Shown here piece by piece: positions 60,457 to 64,000 of a stretch of DNA of 64,000 nucleotides (within the stretch, counting starts at the first letter, position 1; every line of letters begins with the position of its first letter). The position numbers and the translations under genes are program-made. This DNA comes from Sphingobacteriaceae bacterium (GTDB taxonomy: Bacteria; Bacteroidota; Bacteroidia; B-17B0; Aurantibacillaceae): assembly GCA_002319075.1 (NCBI GenBank), contig NVQB01000001.1:2232001-2296000 (forward strand), read 5' to 3'. The notes under the pieces are model-generated. The model saw nothing but the letters and a program-made list of their open reading frames with translations, made no database searches and had not been told where the DNA came from.

Positions 60457-62205
60457 TTACTTGCGGACACCATCCTCATAATTCATACGATTTATCTCTT
60501 TTCCATTTTTATCGTAAAAAATCCACTCCCCGTCGGGCACACTCTGTACTTTACCCTTACGGCGATCGTTAACTATTTTGTAATTGCACACACTTTGTAT
60601 GTTTGAATTTGAGTAATAACTTACACTTTTACCACTTAATTTGCCATCCTTAAAGTTTTGCGTTCGGCTCACCCCACCTGTCTCAAAGTGATAAGTCCAT
60701 TGCCCATTTTGATGGCCCTTTTTGTAAGACCCCTCTGTATCTACAAATCCACCTTTTTCAAACCATTGTATATATGTACCGTGCTTTACACCATTCAAAT
60801 AATTAGTGAGTTCACGTGGCTGACCATTCTCATAAAAATAAGACCACTCACCTTTCTTATAACCTTTGTCGTCGTATTCGCCGGTATAATTTGGTTTACC
60901 GTTATAGTACCAACCTTGCCAGGAACTAATTAGCATAGTGCCTTTAATTGTTCCTTCGTCTTTTTTGGTGCCATTGTCCCACCAGCTTGTCCATAGCCCG
61001 TCTTCTTTTCCGTTCACATAAGGCCCTTCCTGAAGCTTTTGACCGTTTTCCCACCAGGTGGTCCAGGTGCCGGTTTTTATACCATTTTCAAAATTTCCTT
61101 GTTTCCATTTTTCGCTGGTTTTGTAAAAATAGTTCCAGGTGCCCGTTTGTTTATCATTTAAAAATTCTCCTTCGCTTTCTATTTGTTTGTTGGAATAATA
61201 ATATGTCCATTTTTCTTCCCGACTATTATCCTTCAAAGTACCCATCATTTCCAGAGTTCCGGCAGATGTATAAAATTTCCATACACCGTTCTTTTTATTT
61301 GCTGTAAAATTACCTTCACTTTTAATGTTATGGTTTTGAAAGTAAGAAGAGTAATAGCCATTTAACATCCCGGCTTCGTAGGTTGCTTCGTAATTGAGCT
61401 CACCGTTAGGATGAAAAAACCGCCATACGCCATTTTGCAAACCGTCTTTGTACGCGCCCATGGCACTGATAATGCCGTTATCATAGGTGGCCGTTAGTGT
61501 TCCGGTTCCACCTGAAATAATCTTTCTTCCTCTATCGTCCCAAAGATCCATCAAATAGAGCACAGTATCTTTGTATTCTTTTACAGATTTATTTTTTCCG
61601 TTCTCGTAAAAATCTTCCCAACGTCCACAAGGTTCGTCGCTGCAATAAGTGTTGCGCGAGGCCAGTTTTCCAGATTTAAAATAGGTCTCTGCTTTGCCAT
61701 TGCGTCTGTCGCGTTCAAAAGTTCCTTTGCTCTCGGGTAGGCCATTTTCAAAATAATATTCCCATTCACCTTCTTTTTTCCCCATCGCAAATGATTCGCG
61801 ACTTTTTACGTTTCCGTTTTCGTAATAGGAAGTCCACACACTGTCGGCAATATCGTTGTCTCTGGTACCCGGCTGGTATTTCGTAATCTGCGAAAGCTTG
61901 CCCGACTTAAAATAATAATAGTTGGTGCCCGATCTTAATCCGCGTTCATAACGCTCAACTGCTTTTTTGGTTCCATCTTCGTAATAGAAAGTCCACACGC
62001 TATCTTCTTTGCCATAATAATAAGTTCCCTTACGACTGAGCTTTCCAGACTTGTAATATTCCCGATGCAAACCATGGGGCATACCTTTATAATAATCTGT
62101 TTCTGTTTTTACTTTAGTTTGTTGTACATCGTGGTATTCTTTTTTAACCTGCGAAAGCAGAGAAAGACTAAGAAACAGAGAAGAAATAAGGAATAAAAAA
62201 CGCAT
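60457..62205 (-). CDS. YwqK-like MORN-repeat exported protein
   Basis: A 582-residue exported protein (signal peptide to SLLSQ) consisting almost entirely of about twenty-two MORN-type repeats of 22-24 residues, with the pattern G.W.YYYENG....G.Y..GK..G.W (examples: KEGEWEYYFENGLPESKGTF, KTGTWTTWWENGQKLQEGPY, RKGKVQSVPDGEWIFYDKNG). Such proteins are annotated as toxin-antitoxin system YwqK family antitoxin, but no toxin partner is near and a signal peptide is present, so an antitoxin role is not supported here. Probably a surface or periplasmic structural protein. Confidence 0.82.
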   Translation of the reverse strand: MRFLFLISSLFLSLSLLSQVKKEYHDVQQTKVKTETDYYKGMPHGLHREYYKSGKLSRKGTYYYGKEDSVWTFYYEDGTKKAVERYERGLRSGTNYYYFKSGKLSQITKYQPGTRDNDIADSVWTSYYENGNVKSRESFAMGKKEGEWEYYFENGLPESKGTFERDRRNGKAETYFKSGKLASRNTYCSDEPCGRWEDFYENGKNKSVKEYKDTVLYLMDLWDDRGRKIISGGTGTLTATYDNGIISAMGAYKDGLQNGVWRFFHPNGELNYEATYEAGMLNGYYSSYFQNHNIKSEGNFTANKKNGVWKFYTSAGTLEMMGTLKDNSREEKWTYYYSNKQIESEGEFLNDKQTGTWNYFYKTSEKWKQGNFENGIKTGTWTTWWENGQKLQEGPYVNGKEDGLWTSWWDNGTKKDEGTIKGTMLISSWQGWYYNGKPNYTGEYDDKGYKKGEWSYFYENGQPRELTNYLNGVKHGTYIQWFEKGGFVDTEGSYKKGHQNGQWTYHFETGGVSRTQNFKDGKLSGKSVSYYSNSNIQSVCNYKIVNDRRKGKVQSVPDGEWIFYDKNGKEINRMNYEDGVRK

Positions 62206-62343
62206 AGGTTAAAATTACTCAGCATAATGAATAATCGGGCTTTTGGTTACGCGTTTTGTGAACAATTTTTTAGTGAAAAGTGGGGGCCGACATCGATAGA
62301 AAATAATTTGTGTATTTTTAGAAGCCCAAGTGTGTAGAAAGAA

Positions 62344-63588
62344 ATGAAAAAAAACGCGTTAAAAATAAGCATTTCGTTTTTTCTTTTTCTATATCAAATT
62401 GCCGTTTATAGTCAGGCAGCATCCTGCATCCATAGCGGAGGGATTCATTTTCTTTCTGATGCCTACCTAGGTGCATTGGGAGCTTGTGATTGCGTGAGAA
62501 CGGGAGTTTTTTTAACTTCGTTTGCAAAGTGCAATTCCGATCCATATGAACTCGAATTCGAAGATAACTTTGATGGTGATTCAATTGATCTTTTGAAGTG
62601 GCAACTTTCTCCGTCCACACAGGGCAATTATAAAGGCGGGCAAAGTCTTGAATTAAGAACCCTAAATAATGTGAGTGTTTCAAACGGGACGTGTCACATT
62701 GTTGCTAAAAAAGAAACAGTTGTAAGCAGACTCATCAATTATAAACCGGATGCTGAAATTCTACAGGATGGAAAACAAAATCTAAGAACATTCGAATATA
62801 CATCCTCACTTCTCGTCACAAGAAAGGATTTTTTCCATGGTAAATATGAGATCAGATGCAGGATGCCAGAAGGAAAAGGGCTATGGCCTGCTTTTTGGAC
62901 ATTTGGAGGTAAACGATACAATGAAATAGATATTTTTGATTCATATTCAGGAACTAAAGAGTTAATAAACTGTATCTATCACGACTATGATGGAGATGGT
63001 AAGCCTTCCGGATGCAATGCGTCGTTTAAAAATTTCGATCTTTCACAGTGGCACACCTATAGCTGTATTTTTGAAACGGATCAAATAACCTTTTTAGTTG
63101 ACGATCGCCCTGTGAACAATATTTACCGCGTGATGTCTTCAGCAAAAGAACCAATTGTGTGTAACGACAACATTGGTAATGGAACATTTTTTCAATTAGA
63201 ATCTTATCCTTTAGAGCCAATGAAAATAATCTTTAACCTTGCTGTTACATCTAAAAAAGGTCCCGGCGGATCTTTTCCTGTGGATAACACAACACCTTTC
63301 CCAAGCTCTTTTGATGTGGATTACATTAAATTCTGGAAAAGGACGGAGAACACCTTTTATGTTTATCCAAATCCTTCTCATGAAAAAATTACCATTAAAA
63401 GTTCGAACAGCGCTATAACAGAACTTAAAATTTGTAATTTGCAGGGACTTAAACTTTATGATGCAGAGGTCAACACTTCTGACGTTGTATTAGACGTATC
63501 AGGACTTTCAGAAGGAGTTTACTTAATTGAGATTTTTTATGAGGGCGGGTCGCAAAGAAAAAAAATTGTGAAATTTAATTTACGCTAA
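62344..63588 (+). CDS. GH16 family glycoside hydrolase with T9SS sorting domain, catalytic motif variant
   Basis: A 414-residue secreted enzyme: signal peptide to AVYSQ, an unusual Cys-rich segment (residues 28-63), the GH16 jelly-roll (about 68-330) and a T9SS type A tail (FYVYPNPSHEKITIKSS to KIVKFNLR). GH16 markers are FEDNFDGDSIDLLKWQ, KYEIRCRMPEGKGLWPAFWTFGG and the catalytic stretch NEIDIFDSY. The usual motif is E-I-D-I-x-E: here Glu194 and Asp196 are kept, but the acid/base Glu is replaced by Asp199. Activity on beta-glucans such as laminarin, or a lost activity, are both possible. Confidence 0.85.
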   Translation: MKKNALKISISFFLFLYQIAVYSQAASCIHSGGIHFLSDAYLGALGACDCVRTGVFLTSFAKCNSDPYELEFEDNFDGDSIDLLKWQLSPSTQGNYKGGQSLELRTLNNVSVSNGTCHIVAKKETVVSRLINYKPDAEILQDGKQNLRTFEYTSSLLVTRKDFFHGKYEIRCRMPEGKGLWPAFWTFGGKRYNEIDIFDSYSGTKELINCIYHDYDGDGKPSGCNASFKNFDLSQWHTYSCIFETDQITFLVDDRPVNNIYRVMSSAKEPIVCNDNIGNGTFFQLESYPLEPMKIIFNLAVTSKKGPGGSFPVDNTTPFPSSFDVDYIKFWKRTENTFYVYPNPSHEKITIKSSNSAITELKICNLQGLKLYDAEVNTSDVVLDVSGLSEGVYLIEIFYEGGSQRKKIVKFNLR

Positions 63589-63633
63589 CATTATTCAGAA
63601 ATACCGATATAATTGATAATTTGAATCCGGTTT

Positions 63634-64000
63634 ATGATAGATAAAATAAATAGGCTGTTATTTAAACTGAATAGCCAGAAACAATTGCTGTTACTTACCC
63701 TTATACTTCTGGTTTTAATACTTTCTATTGTGAATAAAGGCACCCACAATCTGCAAGAATGGGACGAGTCGCGAAACGGAGTTAATGCCTACGAAATGTT
63801 ACATAACAACGATTGCATTAATCTTTATTATAACAACAAGCTTGACACCTGGAATGCTAAACCTCCCCTAATGATCTGGCTCATTGCTGCCTCTTACAAA
63901 GTGTTTGGATTTAATGAATTCGCGCTGAGATTTCCATCCACTATTGCTGCATTTTTATTTTTTATTATTTGTTTCTACACTGTATTATTATTAGATACAA
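63634..64000 (+). CDS. GT39/ArnT-like glycosyltransferase (partial, runs off window)
   Basis: The first 122 codons of a membrane protein: an N-terminal helix (LLLLTLILLVLILSIV), then the GT-C marker HNLQEWDESRNGVNAYEMLHNND, where EWDE(A/S)R is the conserved periplasmic acidic loop of the ArnT/PMT family, then LDTWNAKPPLMIWLIAASYKVFGFNEFALRFPS, a classic KPPL motif. Such proteins transfer a sugar from a lipid carrier to surface acceptors. The 3' end is beyond 64000. Confidence 0.85.
   Translation, partial: MIDKINRLLFKLNSQKQLLLLTLILLVLILSIVNKGTHNLQEWDESRNGVNAYEMLHNNDCINLYYNNKLDTWNAKPPLMIWLIAASYKVFGFNEFALRFPSTIAAFLFFIICFYTVLLLDT

Noticed and set aside
60457-62205. Toxin-antitoxin system (YwqK)
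   Set aside because: No toxin gene beside it and it has a signal peptide.

Overview
The window is chromosomal DNA from a member of the Bacteroidota. The evidence is five proteins with type IX secretion (T9SS) C-terminal sorting domains, ribosomal protein THX, the sdhC-A-B gene order, many DUF families typical of the phylum (DUF4271, DUF4292, DUF4296, DUF5777), and promoters of the TTTG / TAnnTTTG kind. I cannot place it below phylum. I see no prophage, transposase, CRISPR array or rRNA.

Layout. 1-8.4 kb: THX and rnpA, a five-gene minus-strand operon (mutY, YceI, DUF5777, DUF4271, hemD), then HU, a TPR protein, a 29-residue basic protein and RNase G. 8.4-21.2 kb: PaaY-like hexapeptide protein, M42 peptidase, a GH3-LysE-DUF493-epimerase run, trigger factor, and a minus-strand set (nucleotidyltransferase, TPR lipoprotein, DUF4292, EnvC-like). 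21.4-25.1 kb: the succinate dehydrogenase operon with a recognisable promoter. 25.1-37.2 kb: accessory surface region with three tandem paralogous giant secreted proteins (Gly-rich domain, seven Ig-like repeats, T9SS tail), a LuxR-type regulator and an SBBP-repeat T9SS protein. 37.2-44.4 kb: histidine kinase, AsmA, a DUF2807 lipoprotein, a membrane protein, a perfect 116-bp tandem repeat and tRNA-Arg(UCU). 44.4-58.2 kb: GT2 fusion, two stand-alone nDsbD-like proteins plus DsbD, ferritin, DivIC/FtsB, an L,D-transpeptidase, glmS, an RluB-type pseudouridine synthase, YraN and a small membrane protein. 58.2-64 kb: a family often called asparagine synthetase B, lipoproteins, a MORN-repeat protein, GH16 with T9SS tail, and a truncated GT39-like gene.

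Main observation. Three unrelated genes (rnpA, the GT2 fusion and the holin-fold membrane protein) have conserved N-termini extending upstream of the first ATG/GTG/TTG. In each, an in-frame ATC sits where the family normally has its initiator Met. In the holin-fold gene a stop codon lies two codons before that ATC, leaving almost no alternative. This suggests recurrent AUC initiation in this lineage, which gene callers limited to ATG/GTG/TTG would miss.

Other notable items: a 45-bp promoter element shared without gaps by the three surface paralogs; a histone-H1-like tail fused to HemD; a GH16 enzyme whose catalytic motif ends in Asp instead of Glu; a ferritin terminator embedded in the coding end of the opposing DivIC gene; and the tandem 116-bp hairpin array beside tRNA-Arg.
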